Below, one piece after another: positions 52,649-61,445 of a stretch of DNA of 64,000 bases. This DNA comes from JBBQZP01 sp038207585 (GTDB lineage Bacteria; Pseudomonadota; Alphaproteobacteria; Rhodobacterales; Rhodobacteraceae). The notes beneath the pieces were generated by a model. That model saw nothing but the letters and a program-made list of their open reading frames with translations. It ran no database searches and was not told the DNA's origin. The translations under genes and the position numbers were made by a program. Location: positions 73,601 through 137,600 of the forward strand of contig JBBQZP010000005.1 in NCBI GenBank assembly GCA_038207585.1. The letters are read 5' to 3'. How positions within the stretch are numbered: position 1 is the stretch's first letter; each line of letters begins with the position of its first letter.

Positions 52649-53633
52649 CCCGGTGAAGCGTATTCTGATCGTCGGGCTGGGGTCCATCGGGCGGCGGCAC
52701 ATGACGAACCTGTCGGTGCGTTTTCCGACGGCGGCCTTCACCGTTCTGCGTCAGGCTGCAGTTCGTGATGACCTCTGCGAGCGGTTTGGGGCCCGAGTGG
52801 TGACTGATCTGGACGCGGCTTTGGCGGATGGCTGCGATCTGGCTGTAATCTCCTCGCCGTCGTCAAACCACATCGACACCCTGCCCGCGCTGATCGCCAA
52901 TGGCTGCGCGATGCTGGTGGAAAAGCCGATTGTCGCAAGCCTTGCCGATTGTGACGCGGTGCTGGAAATGCTGGCCCACGCACCAAAAGCCGTGCGGATT
53001 TCGGGGTTCAACTTTCGCCATATCCCGTCCCTGATAAAGATGCAGCGCCTAGTGCAATCGGGTGCGCTTGGAACGATCGTGCGGGCGTCGTTCACCGCGG
53101 GGCAATGGCTGCCCGACTGGCGGCCCGCGCAGGATTACCGGCAATCCTATTCCGCCGATGCCGCGCGTGGCGGCGGGGTGGAGTTGGACCTTGTGCACGA
53201 GATTGACGTGGCCCGCTGGCTGTTCGGCGATCTGACACTGCAATTTGCACAGGGCGGGCGGTTGTCGTCGCTGGGCCTTGCGTCAAACGATGTGTCGGCG
53301 ATGATCTTTACCGGGCAAAGCAACGCGCCGATTGTGCAGGTGACGCTGGACTACGTCTCGCGCAAGCGGTTGCGGCATTACGAGGTGGTGGGCGACAAGG
53401 CGGGCCTGTGCTGGGATATCGGCGGGATGCTGGATCAGATCACACCCGATGGACGCAGCCCCCTGACCCTGCCGCCCGGCGGGTTCGATGTGGCGCAAAG
53501 CTATATCGACATGGTAGACCGGATCGCCGCTGCAATGGCGGGCGACTGGCAGGAACCGCTGCAAACACTGGAGGACGGTATCGCCTCCACGCGACTGGCG
53601 CTGCAAGCGCGCGAAAGGGGAACCAAGGCGTGA
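52641..53633 (+). CDS. Gfo/Idh/MocA-family oxidoreductase
   Basis: 330 residues. Dinucleotide site LIVGLGSIGRRHMTNL, EKPIVASLADCDAVL (the EKP motif) and the C-terminal beta-sheet domain with the GGGVELDLVHEIDVARWLFG catalytic helix. NAD(P)-dependent sugar dehydrogenase or epimerase. Similar genes occur in Campylobacter ptm clusters but this step is not part of the core pathway here. Start ATG 52641, eight-base overlap upstream; stop overlaps the legF GTG by four bases. Confidence 0.87.
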   Translation: MADPVKRILIVGLGSIGRRHMTNLSVRFPTAAFTVLRQAAVRDDLCERFGARVVTDLDAALADGCDLAVISSPSSNHIDTLPALIANGCAMLVEKPIVASLADCDAVLEMLAHAPKAVRISGFNFRHIPSLIKMQRLVQSGALGTIVRASFTAGQWLPDWRPAQDYRQSYSADAARGGGVELDLVHEIDVARWLFGDLTLQFAQGGRLSSLGLASNDVSAMIFTGQSNAPIVQVTLDYVSRKRLRHYEVVGDKAGLCWDIGGMLDQITPDGRSPLTLPPGGFDVAQSYIDMVDRIAAAMAGDWQEPLQTLEDGIASTRLALQARERGTKA

Positions 53634-54334
53634 CGACCATCTGCACCATCTGCGCCCGTGGCGGGTCTGTCGGCGTGCCGCGCAAGAATATCCGGCTTTT
53701 GCAGGGCAAACCCCTGATCGTGCATACGATTGAACAGGCGCTGGCCTGTGGGTCGATTGATGCCGTCTATGTCTCCACCGATGATGACCAGATCGCCGAG
53801 GTGGCGCGCGCGCATGGCGCGCAGGTGCCGTTCAAACGCCCGGCGGAACTTGCCACATCAACCGCCGGAAAGCTGCCGGTGATCGAACATCTGGTGGATC
53901 ATGTGGTCGCCAGCGGCGTCGATGTGACCCGCATTATCGATCTGGACCCGACCTCGCCCTTGCGCCGTGTCAGTGACATTGAGGCGGCCCTTGCACTGCT
54001 GGACGATGCGACGGATGTGGTCATCACCGGCTATCCGTCCGACAAGAACCCCTATTTCAACATGGTCGAACATCAGCCCGACGGGAACGTGCGGCTGGTG
54101 AAGCTGTTGCCCGATGGCGTGGCCTCGCGGCAGGCGGCGCCGAAGGTCTATTCGATGAACGCCTCGATCTATGTCTGGCACCGGCGCAGCCTGATGGCGG
54201 GCCTGTGGAACGGGCGCACGCGGCTGTATGAGATGCCGCGCAACCGGTCCATCGACATTGACAGCGAGATTGATTTTCAACTGGTCGACATGCTGATGAC
54301 CGCAGCAAAAGAGGGTGGCGATGACAAGCTCTGA
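53630..54334 (+). CDS. legF: CMP-legionaminate (acylneuraminate-type) cytidylyltransferase
   Basis: 234 residues, starting with GTG at 53630 that overlaps the previous stop (GTGA). N-terminal ICARGGSVGVPRKNIR, YVSTDDDQIA, DLDPTSPLRR, MNASIYVWHR and SIDIDSEIDFQL are those of LegF/PtmB. It activates the nonulosonic acid with CTP. One oddity: the motif usually reads RGGSKG, but here a valine replaces that lysine, a residue near the nucleotide site. The next gene overlaps by 14 bases. Confidence 0.9.
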   Translation: MTTICTICARGGSVGVPRKNIRLLQGKPLIVHTIEQALACGSIDAVYVSTDDDQIAEVARAHGAQVPFKRPAELATSTAGKLPVIEHLVDHVVASGVDVTRIIDLDPTSPLRRVSDIEAALALLDDATDVVITGYPSDKNPYFNMVEHQPDGNVRLVKLLPDGVASRQAAPKVYSMNASIYVWHRRSLMAGLWNGRTRLYEMPRNRSIDIDSEIDFQLVDMLMTAAKEGGDDKL

Positions 54335-55103
54335 TCATGTGGTTGTGCTGACGGGCGGCGGCGGCATTCTGGGCCGCGCGATGGTGGAACGGCTGACGGC
54401 GGCGGGTTACGCCGTGGCGGTCGTCGACCGGGTGACGGCGCTGGCGCAAACGGCGGCTGGGCTGGCCGTGGCACCGGGGCGGGCGCTGGCCTATACCTGC
54501 GACATTGCCGACCCGGCGGCGCTGAAGGCGCTTCACTTGCAGGTGAAGGCCGATCTGGGGCCGGTTTCGGCGCTGATCTGCAACGCGGCGACCAAAAGCG
54601 ACAACTTCTTTGAACCCTACGAATCCTTCCCGCTGGAGGATTGGAATTACGTTCTGTCCGTGAACCTGACAGCACCCATGCTGTGCGCGCAGGAGTTCGG
54701 CCCCGGCATGGTGGCGCTGGGCGGTGGGTCGATCGTGAACACCCTGTCGATTTACGGCATCGTCGCCCCCGATCAGCGCATTTATGACGGTTCGCTGTAC
54801 GAAGGCCGCGCGATCAACACCCCGGCGGTCTATTCGGCGTCGAAGGCCGGGCTGTGGGGGCTGACGAAGTATCTGGCCAGCTATTGGGGCGCGCAGGGTG
54901 TGCGGGTGAATGCGGTGACACCGGGGGGAATATTCTCGGGCCAGAACGATACCTTTGTCGGCAAATATTCCGCCCGCACCATGATGGGCCGCATGGGCGA
55001 GCCGCACGAGATTGCCGATGCCGTGACCTTCCTTGTGTCCGACAAGGCCAGCTACATCACCGGCCAGAACCTTGTCGTTGACGGCGGGTTGACTGCATGG
55101 TAG
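54321..55103 (+). CDS. Short-chain dehydrogenase/reductase (PtmA-like position)
   Basis: 260 residues. TGGGGILG at 11-18 (coenzyme site), CNAATKSDNFF, and VYSASKAGLWGL with Tyr-x3-Lys. Follows the cytidylyltransferase directly, which parallels the ptmB-ptmA order in Campylobacter. Substrate is unknown. The ATG at 54321 follows GAGGG. A 45-base gap to the acyl carrier protein gene, the largest in the operon, separates the two functional blocks. Confidence 0.85.
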   Translation: MTSSDHVVVLTGGGGILGRAMVERLTAAGYAVAVVDRVTALAQTAAGLAVAPGRALAYTCDIADPAALKALHLQVKADLGPVSALICNAATKSDNFFEPYESFPLEDWNYVLSVNLTAPMLCAQEFGPGMVALGGGSIVNTLSIYGIVAPDQRIYDGSLYEGRAINTPAVYSASKAGLWGLTKYLASYWGAQGVRVNAVTPGGIFSGQNDTFVGKYSARTMMGRMGEPHEIADAVTFLVSDKASYITGQNLVVDGGLTAW

Positions 55104-55148
55104 CCGCCGGAACACCCGAACCAAAGGCCGTATGAGGCAGGAAAACCA

Positions 55149-55421
55149 ATGAATTCCCAAGCAATCAGCGATCTTGACGCAAGCGTGCGCACCGTGTTTG
55201 CCGAGGTCTATTCAGGCCAGCATTTCGGTGCGCCGGCCCCCGATCTGGCTGATGACACCGTGCTTCTGGACACCGGGCTTGATTCGCTTGGCTTTGCCAT
55301 TCTGGTGACCCGGCTTGAGGAAGATCTGGGGTATGACCCGTTCAGCCTTGCGACCGAAGCGTTTTACCCGCGCACCTTCCGCGAATTCGTGGATTTCTAC
55401 GCGGCCCACGCGCCCGCATGA
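55149..55421 (+). CDS. Acyl carrier protein
   Basis: 90 residues, acidic and helical. The phosphopantetheine site is Ser46 in DTGLDSLGFAILV, where the canonical motif is DSL. A separate AGGAAAA ribosome site precedes the ATG. Its stop overlaps the acyl ligase start by four bases, so the two are coupled. This is a dedicated ACP rather than the housekeeping one, as it stands inside a glycan operon. Confidence 0.9.
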   Translation: MNSQAISDLDASVRTVFAEVYSGQHFGAPAPDLADDTVLLDTGLDSLGFAILVTRLEEDLGYDPFSLATEAFYPRTFREFVDFYAAHAPA

Positions 55422-56779
55422 CCCTGCACGCCTCTGTCGCCTCGGTCGAGGGCGGGCGCACGGCGCTTGTCAGCGGCGGGGTGCGGCTGACCTTCGGCGA
55501 TCTGGCTGCGCAGGCGGCAGAAATGGCACCAGAATTTGCCGGGCGCCGGGTTCTGCTGAACCTTTCCGACCCCGTTGCCGCCCTGCGCGCCCTTGCGGCG
55601 ATGGATGGGCAGGCGGCGGTGGTGGTGCTTTCGTCGCCCGCGCTTGATGCACTAACGCTGCTGGGTTTCATCGCGCCCGGCCGGATTGACACAATCCTGA
55701 CCGACCGCGCCGATCTTGCGGCGGATGGTGTGGCCGTGGTGGCCAAGCCCGCCGATCTGCCCGGCCCTTTGGGTGCTGCAACTGCGACGGATTGGGTGAT
55801 GACCACCTCTGGTACCACCGGCACACCGAAACTGGTGCGCCACAGCCTTGCCTCGCTGACCCGCTCTACCCGCACCGATCAGACGCGCGGCGCGGGGCAG
55901 GTCTGGGGGCTGTTGTTTGACTATACCCGCTTTGCCGGGCTTCAGGTCGTGCTGCAAAGCCTTTTGTCAGGGGCAACTCTGGTGATCCCGCCCGCCGATC
56001 TGCCGCTTGAGGGCAAACTGGCCGACCTCGCCCGCGCAGGCTGCACGCATCTGAGTGCGACCCCGACGCTTTGGCGCAAGATCCTGATGACCGCGGGGCA
56101 CGAGGCGCTGGCCCTGCGTCAGATCACGCTGGGCGGTGAAATTGCCGATGATGCGGTAATCGGCATGTTGACGCGCCGGTTCCCTGACGCCCGCGTGACA
56201 CATATCTTTGCGTCCACCGAGGCCGGGGTAGGCTTTTCCGTCACCGACCGCCGCGCCGGATTTCCCGCCAGCTATCTGACCGATCCGCCGTCGGGCATCG
56301 GACTGCGCATCGCGGATGGCCACCTGCATATCCGCAATACGATGGTGGGCGACAGCTATCTGGGCGGCGGCGCGCGGTTGGCGCAGGACGGCTGGGTTGA
56401 TACCGGCGATGCGGTCGACATTCAGGGCGACCGGGTGATTTTCAAGGGCCGCAGTTCGGGCGTGATCAACGTCGGCGGCGACAAGGTCCACCCCGAAGAG
56501 GTGGAGCGCGCCTGCCTTAGCCACCCCGCCGTGCGCCTTGTTCGGGTCTATGCCAAAGCCAATCCGATCATGGGCGCGCTGGTCGCCGCCGATATCGTGG
56601 CCGAAGACGGGGCCGAAGCCGCAGCGGGTGGTGCCGGACCCTTGCGTGAGGCAATCAAGGCCCATGCAGCCAGTCAGCTTGCCCGCCACATGGTGCCCGC
56701 CTTCATCCGCTTTACCGCCGCGTTCGAGACGAATGCCGCCGGAAAACTGATCCGCGACAGCGGAAAGGACAAGATATGA
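55418..56779 (+). CDS. AMP-forming acyl/aryl ligase, ANL superfamily
   Basis: 453 residues. The ATP motif TTSGTTGTPK lies at 129-138, later HIFASTEAGVG, GWVDTGDAV and the hinge GRSSGVINVGGDKVHPEEVE, and a catalytic lysine in NAAGKLIRD near the C-terminus. It adenylates a carboxylic acid and transfers it to a thiol, here presumably the overlapping ACP. The acid is not predictable. It is a little shorter than typical acyl-CoA synthetases, mostly in the N-terminal part. Confidence 0.88.
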   Translation: MTLHASVASVEGGRTALVSGGVRLTFGDLAAQAAEMAPEFAGRRVLLNLSDPVAALRALAAMDGQAAVVVLSSPALDALTLLGFIAPGRIDTILTDRADLAADGVAVVAKPADLPGPLGAATATDWVMTTSGTTGTPKLVRHSLASLTRSTRTDQTRGAGQVWGLLFDYTRFAGLQVVLQSLLSGATLVIPPADLPLEGKLADLARAGCTHLSATPTLWRKILMTAGHEALALRQITLGGEIADDAVIGMLTRRFPDARVTHIFASTEAGVGFSVTDRRAGFPASYLTDPPSGIGLRIADGHLHIRNTMVGDSYLGGGARLAQDGWVDTGDAVDIQGDRVIFKGRSSGVINVGGDKVHPEEVERACLSHPAVRLVRVYAKANPIMGALVAADIVAEDGAEAAAGGAGPLREAIKAHAASQLARHMVPAFIRFTAAFETNAAGKLIRDSGKDKI

Positions 56780-57516
56780 CCAACGCCCAGACGCCGCTTA
56801 AAAACGTGCTTGTCACTGGTGCGACTCGCGGCCTTGGCCTTGCCATCGTGGAACGCCTTTTGCGGGATGATTACCGCATTATCTGCATCGGACGCACGCC
56901 CAGCCCCGAGTTTACCGCCCTGCATGACGCGCACCCTGACCGCATCGTCTTTCGCGCTTTCGATCTGCACGAGATCGAGGGAATTCCGGCGCTGGTATCG
57001 GGCCTGACCCGCACCCATGGTCCGCTTTACGGGCTGGTCAACAATGCGGCCGTCGGTCTGGACGGCGTTCTGGCAACTCAACACGCCAGCGAAATCGGCC
57101 GTGCGTTGCGCATCAACCTAGAATCCCCGATCCTGCTTACGAAATACGCCTGCCGCAGCATGCTGGCGCGCGGCGTCGGGCGGATCGTGAATATTTCCAG
57201 CATCATCGCATCGACCGGGTTCAACGGGCTGTCGGTTTATGCCGCAAGCAAAGCTGGTCTTGAAGGCTTCACAAGGTCCCTTTCGCGCGAACTTGGCCGG
57301 GCACGGATCACGGTGAACTGTGTGGCACCGGGGTATATGGAAACCGACATGACCGCCGCTTTACAGGGCGAAAAGTTGAACTCGATCCGCCGCCGTGCGC
57401 CCTTGGGCCTGCCGCGCCCACAGGATGTGGCGGGATCGGTCGCGTTTTTGCTATCGGATGAGGCGGCGATGATGACCGGGTCCATCGTCACGGTCGATGG
57501 CGGAAGCACCGCCTGA
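56776..57516 (+). CDS. FabG-like short-chain reductase
   Basis: 246 residues. TGATRGLG at 14-21, NNAAVGLDG, NISSIIAST and VYAASKAGLEGF with Tyr-x3-Lys, GYMETDMT and a C-terminal SIVTVDGGST. It looks like a 3-oxoacyl-ACP reductase. It is coupled to the ligase (four-base overlap) and to the following GNAT-like gene (one-base overlap), so it could reduce an ACP-bound keto-acyl or a sugar keto group. Confidence 0.88.
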   Translation: MTNAQTPLKNVLVTGATRGLGLAIVERLLRDDYRIICIGRTPSPEFTALHDAHPDRIVFRAFDLHEIEGIPALVSGLTRTHGPLYGLVNNAAVGLDGVLATQHASEIGRALRINLESPILLTKYACRSMLARGVGRIVNISSIIASTGFNGLSVYAASKAGLEGFTRSLSRELGRARITVNCVAPGYMETDMTAALQGEKLNSIRRRAPLGLPRPQDVAGSVAFLLSDEAAMMTGSIVTVDGGSTA

Positions 57517-58565
57517 TGAGCGTGATCGAAACCCGTTTTGCAACCGCGCAGGACCGGGGCGCGCTGATCGCCTTTATCCATGACCATTGGTCCGCAACCC
57601 ATGTGTTCTGCCACGCACCCGAGGTGTTTGACTGGCAGTATCTGCAACCGGACGGGCGATTCAACATGGTTCTGGCGCAGCAGGGCGATACCGTTCTGGG
57701 TGTGCTGGGTTTTATTCCGATGGGGCGGTTTGACGCGGCTTTGGGCGACGGTGATGTGCTTTTGGCCCTGTGGAAGGTGCGCGACGATATCGCCCCGCCA
57801 GGGTTGGGGCTGCGGATGCTCAAGCTGATACAGTCGCAGCTGAAACCCCGGATGATCGGCGCGATTGGCACCTCTGAAATGGTCGGACCTTTGTATCGCG
57901 CCCTTGGATACACCTTGGACCGTCTGCATCAGGCCGCGATCTTTGCCGAAGGCGGTGCTGCGCAGATTGCCTCGGGCGTGCCGGATCACGCTTTCGCGCC
58001 GGGTTCGGTAACGACGGGCGACTATCGCCTGACAACGCCGACACTGGCTGATCATGCCGTGATAGAGTCGATTTCAGCGTCGAATACGCCGCAAAAATCG
58101 CTGACCTATGTGCAGGAGCGGTATCTGAACCATCCGTTTTATGCCTACCGCACTGCGCTGGTCTGGCAGGGCGATCAGGCGCGCGCGTTGGCCGTCTGGC
58201 GCAGGGTTGATTGCAACGGCAGCCATATCCTGCGGATCGTCGATATCATTGGCGACACCGATTGGCTGGCGCATGGGCAGGCTCTTTTCCGGCCCGTTCT
58301 GGCGCAAAGCGGCGCGGAGTATATCGACCTGATGCAGCTTGGCACCGATGATGCGGTGTTGCAGGCCGGCGGCTGGATCAGCCCCGTTTGGGTGGATGGG
58401 TTGGTACTGCCGAATTACTTTGCGCCCTTTGTGGCAAAGAACATCACCATCACGCTGGCTTACCGCCAGTTCACCCCCGGCGCAGGGCCAGTGCGGCTGT
58501 ACCGGGCCGATTCAGATCAGGACAGGCCGAACATGGCCCCAGTCATAGCGGAGCGTCATGCATGA
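57516..58565 (+). CDS. GNAT-like acyltransferase candidate
   Basis: 349 residues. The N-terminal 130 residues read like a GNAT domain (ATAQDRGALIAFIHDHW, VLGVLGFIPM, PGLGLRMLKLIQS, LYRALGYT). The rest is a second, less clear domain that may be another GNAT-like half. It carries no signal peptide. Coupled to the ACP, ligase and reductase genes, it is the natural candidate for moving the ACP-bound acyl onto an amino sugar. This activity is inferred from context, and the homology is weak. Confidence 0.65.
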   Translation: MSVIETRFATAQDRGALIAFIHDHWSATHVFCHAPEVFDWQYLQPDGRFNMVLAQQGDTVLGVLGFIPMGRFDAALGDGDVLLALWKVRDDIAPPGLGLRMLKLIQSQLKPRMIGAIGTSEMVGPLYRALGYTLDRLHQAAIFAEGGAAQIASGVPDHAFAPGSVTTGDYRLTTPTLADHAVIESISASNTPQKSLTYVQERYLNHPFYAYRTALVWQGDQARALAVWRRVDCNGSHILRIVDIIGDTDWLAHGQALFRPVLAQSGAEYIDLMQLGTDDAVLQAGGWISPVWVDGLVLPNYFAPFVAKNITITLAYRQFTPGAGPVRLYRADSDQDRPNMAPVIAERHA

Positions 58566-59497
58566 AACAGGTTCTGCTCAGCGGATGCGGCAACATAGGT
58601 TTTCGCCATTTGCAGGCGATTGCGGCGATGCCCACACCCGCGCATGTCACGATCGTCGAGCCGAACATGGCCGCACACGCCCGGATCACCGATTTCACCG
58701 GATCACACACCGGGCCGCACCTGTTTACGCTGTTGGCAGCCTTGCCCGACGCGCCCGCGACCTTTGATCTGGCCGTTATCGCAAGTTCTGCTGATGTGCG
58801 CCGCGCTATTGTCGAGGCAATTCTGGCGCGGCATTCTGTGCGTATGATGGTGCTGGAAAAGGTTCTGTTTCAGCGGATTTCCGATCTGGATGCGGTCAGC
58901 GCGAAGTTGGTCCAGCACGGCGTCACCGCGTTTGTGAATTGCGGGCGGCGCTATTTCCCCGGCTATCTGGCCGCGCGCGACCGTTGGGCCCACGCACGAC
59001 CCCTGCATATCGAGGTGGCAGGGGCCGCGTTCGGGATGTGTTCGAACGGAATTCACCTGCTGGACCTTGCGGAATTCCTGAACGCTGCACCCGTGGTTTC
59101 GGTTGATGCCAGCGGATTGAAACCGGGGTCAATTCCCGCCAAACGCGCGGGCTGTGTGGAGGTGTTCGGCACCTTGCAGGCCAAACTTTCGAATGGTGCA
59201 ACACTGCGCGTGACCTGCGCCGACAGCGATGCAATGTCGATAGCGGTCAGCGTGAATGGCAAAGGCGTTTCGGCGCAGATTGACGAGTTGGCCCGGCAGT
59301 TGGCCGAAGCGGGTCAACCAACCGCATTCGGAGCAAGAAATGTCTCGGAATGCTGGGAGATTTACGACCAGTGCCTGCGCGAACAAACCTGCGGGTTGAC
59401 GCCGTTTGCCAATAGCACCGGTCAGCACCGGCTGTTTCTTGCGGCACTGAATAACCATCTGGGGCTTGGGGCCAATGCCCTGTGCCCGATCAGTTAG
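58562..59497 (+). CDS. Gfo/Idh/MocA-like protein, divergent
   Basis: 311 residues. A Rossmann start (VLLSGCGNIGFRHLQAI), an EKVLFQRISDLDAV segment in place of the usual EKP motif, and FVNCGRRYFPGY. The C-terminal part is shorter than in typical members and the EKP proline is absent, so catalysis is doubtful. ATG at 58562 overlaps the previous stop by four bases. Confidence 0.75.
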   Translation: MKQVLLSGCGNIGFRHLQAIAAMPTPAHVTIVEPNMAAHARITDFTGSHTGPHLFTLLAALPDAPATFDLAVIASSADVRRAIVEAILARHSVRMMVLEKVLFQRISDLDAVSAKLVQHGVTAFVNCGRRYFPGYLAARDRWAHARPLHIEVAGAAFGMCSNGIHLLDLAEFLNAAPVVSVDASGLKPGSIPAKRAGCVEVFGTLQAKLSNGATLRVTCADSDAMSIAVSVNGKGVSAQIDELARQLAEAGQPTAFGARNVSECWEIYDQCLREQTCGLTPFANSTGQHRLFLAALNNHLGLGANALCPIS

Positions 59498-59506
59498 GGG
59501 GCGGGT

Positions 59507-60487
59507 ATGACCCAGACCAGACCAGACATTCTGCTTGTCGGCGCGGGCAATATGGCCGCCGATTACGCAAAGGTGCTGGCCGCCCTTGATCTGCGCCCGC
59601 AGGTTTTGGGGCGCGGTGCGACGTCAGCGGCGACCTTTACGGAGGGGACCGGGCTTGCGGTTTCAACCGGGCCGCTGGCTGATCAGCTTGCTGCCTTGCC
59701 TGCTGTGCCCGACACCGCGATTGTCACCGTGAATGCGATGTATTTGGCCGAAGCCACGGCAGACCTGATCCGCGCCGGGGTGAAGCGGGTGCTGGTGGAA
59801 AAGCCCGCAGGTCTTGATCTGGCAGAGTTAGAGACGCTTTGCGCCGTTGCCACACAACACAAAGCCGAGGTTTATGTCGGCTACAACCGGCGTTTCATGG
59901 CTTCGGTTCTGCGCGCACAAGACATGGTGGCCGAAGACGGCGGTATCCTTTCGGTGAAATTCGATTTCTCGGAACCCTCGCGCCGGATCGCGCAGATCGC
60001 CAAGCCGCAGCGCGAATTGGACACATGGTTTTACGGGAATTCGTCGCATGTGGTGGACATGGCGTTCCACTTTTTCGGCACGCCCGTGCGGCTGGATGCG
60101 TCAGTAACGGGTTCTGTAAGTTGGCACGCAGCAGGCGCGGTCTTCACCGGGCACGCGCAAAGTGCAACCAACGCGCTGATGTCGTGGCATGCCAACTGGC
60201 TGTCGCCGGGCCGTTGGGGGGTAGAGGTCATGACCCCCGAACGCCGCCTGATCTTTCAGCCGCTGGAGGAATTGCGCGTGCAAAGCCACAAGGGCTTTGA
60301 TGCGGTGCCCGAGCCTTTGTCCAATCAGCTGGATGTGGATTTCAAACCCGGTCTGATGCGGCAGGTCCGTGCCTTTTTGTGGGGCGAACTGGCCGACCGG
60401 CTGCAACCCCTTTCCCAGCATGCGCAGGCAATGCAATGGTACGAAATGATCCGCTGTGGCGGCAGTCTGGACCGGAAAGGGACCTAG
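59507..60487 (+). CDS. Gfo/Idh/MocA-family oxidoreductase
   Basis: 326 residues. LLVGAGNMAADYAKVL, VLVEKPAGLDLAELETL (complete EKP), VGYNRRFMASVL and SSHVVDMAFHFFG. NAD(P)-dependent enzyme, third of its kind in the operon. Substrate unknown; presumably a sugar or sugar acid. It starts nine bases after the preceding gene and ends one base before the SGNH gene. Confidence 0.87.
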   Translation: MTQTRPDILLVGAGNMAADYAKVLAALDLRPQVLGRGATSAATFTEGTGLAVSTGPLADQLAALPAVPDTAIVTVNAMYLAEATADLIRAGVKRVLVEKPAGLDLAELETLCAVATQHKAEVYVGYNRRFMASVLRAQDMVAEDGGILSVKFDFSEPSRRIAQIAKPQRELDTWFYGNSSHVVDMAFHFFGTPVRLDASVTGSVSWHAAGAVFTGHAQSATNALMSWHANWLSPGRWGVEVMTPERRLIFQPLEELRVQSHKGFDAVPEPLSNQLDVDFKPGLMRQVRAFLWGELADRLQPLSQHAQAMQWYEMIRCGGSLDRKGT

Positions 60488-60488
60488 A

Positions 60489-61445
60489 ATGAGTTCTGAA
60501 AGCGTCTCTGTTCTGGTTGAACGCGCAATCGACCAGGCCTTTGAGTTCGCCGAACTCAAAAAGTTTGGCGCTGCGGTGAACGCATTTGCGCTGGCCCGGA
60601 CTTTGGCATTGGACATGGCTGATCCGCTTGAGATGCGCCGCAGACTGGCACGCAATGTTGCTGGCTTTCGACGTGAACGCGAAACGTATCGCGCGCGGCT
60701 AGCAACACGCGACGGTGGAACAGATACGATTGTGGTCTTGTCGGATTCTCTGGGCCTTCCCCGCCCAGATGAGGCCGCGCGGGAGCCGCACACCTATTCG
60801 TGGCAGTTGCGAGATTTGTCTGACGGAGCCCGCATCGACAGTCTGTGCCAACGTTTTTTTACGACCGATCACGTTGTGCAAACCCTGGACGAAAACCCCG
60901 AACTGGGTGCCGAAGCCGATGTTGTGGTGCATGTCGGTCTGAACGATTGTGCCAATCGGATGTTTCTGGAGCCAGAGCGATTGAGTTTGGCACTTTTGCC
61001 GGACGACTTGAACGCCAAGGTTGTTGAATTTGCGCGCAAATATCGCTTGCAGATACTGCGCCACCTACCGTCGCGTCATTATGTCCCGCTTGAGCGTTTC
61101 CGTGCCAACCTTGATGTCATCGTTCAGCGTCTTTTGCAGCGCAAGGCAAAGCGCGTGATACTGGCCACGATCATCATGCCGCCAATCCGATTTTGGCGCG
61201 GAACACCGGGAATCAACGCAAACTTCGGGCGCTACAATCATGAAATCATGCAAGCCGCGTCTCGCAGTGACGTGCTGCTTTTGGATATTGACCGACTCGT
61301 TTGGCATGCGCTGCCGCCTGACCAGTCCGAAACGGACAGCCCGCTTTTGCACGACGGGATGCACCTGTCATACGCAGGGCATTCATTGATGGCACGCCAC
61401 ATTGTTGACCTTCTCAAAGGCAAGCCAAAGCCGAGGCCGCGATGA
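60489..61445 (+). CDS. SGNH/GDSL-family hydrolase
   Basis: 318 residues. Block I reads VLSDSLGL with candidate nucleophile Ser87, block III VGLND with Asn152, block V DGMH with Asp289 and His292. These are complete catalytic positions of SGNH esterases. No signal peptide, so cytosolic. It may remove or transfer an O-acyl group on the glycan precursor. N-terminal 70 residues form a helical extension. Overlaps the sulfotransferase gene by four bases. Confidence 0.8.
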   Translation: MSSESVSVLVERAIDQAFEFAELKKFGAAVNAFALARTLALDMADPLEMRRRLARNVAGFRRERETYRARLATRDGGTDTIVVLSDSLGLPRPDEAAREPHTYSWQLRDLSDGARIDSLCQRFFTTDHVVQTLDENPELGAEADVVVHVGLNDCANRMFLEPERLSLALLPDDLNAKVVEFARKYRLQILRHLPSRHYVPLERFRANLDVIVQRLLQRKAKRVILATIIMPPIRFWRGTPGINANFGRYNHEIMQAASRSDVLLLDIDRLVWHALPPDQSETDSPLLHDGMHLSYAGHSLMARHIVDLLKGKPKPRPR

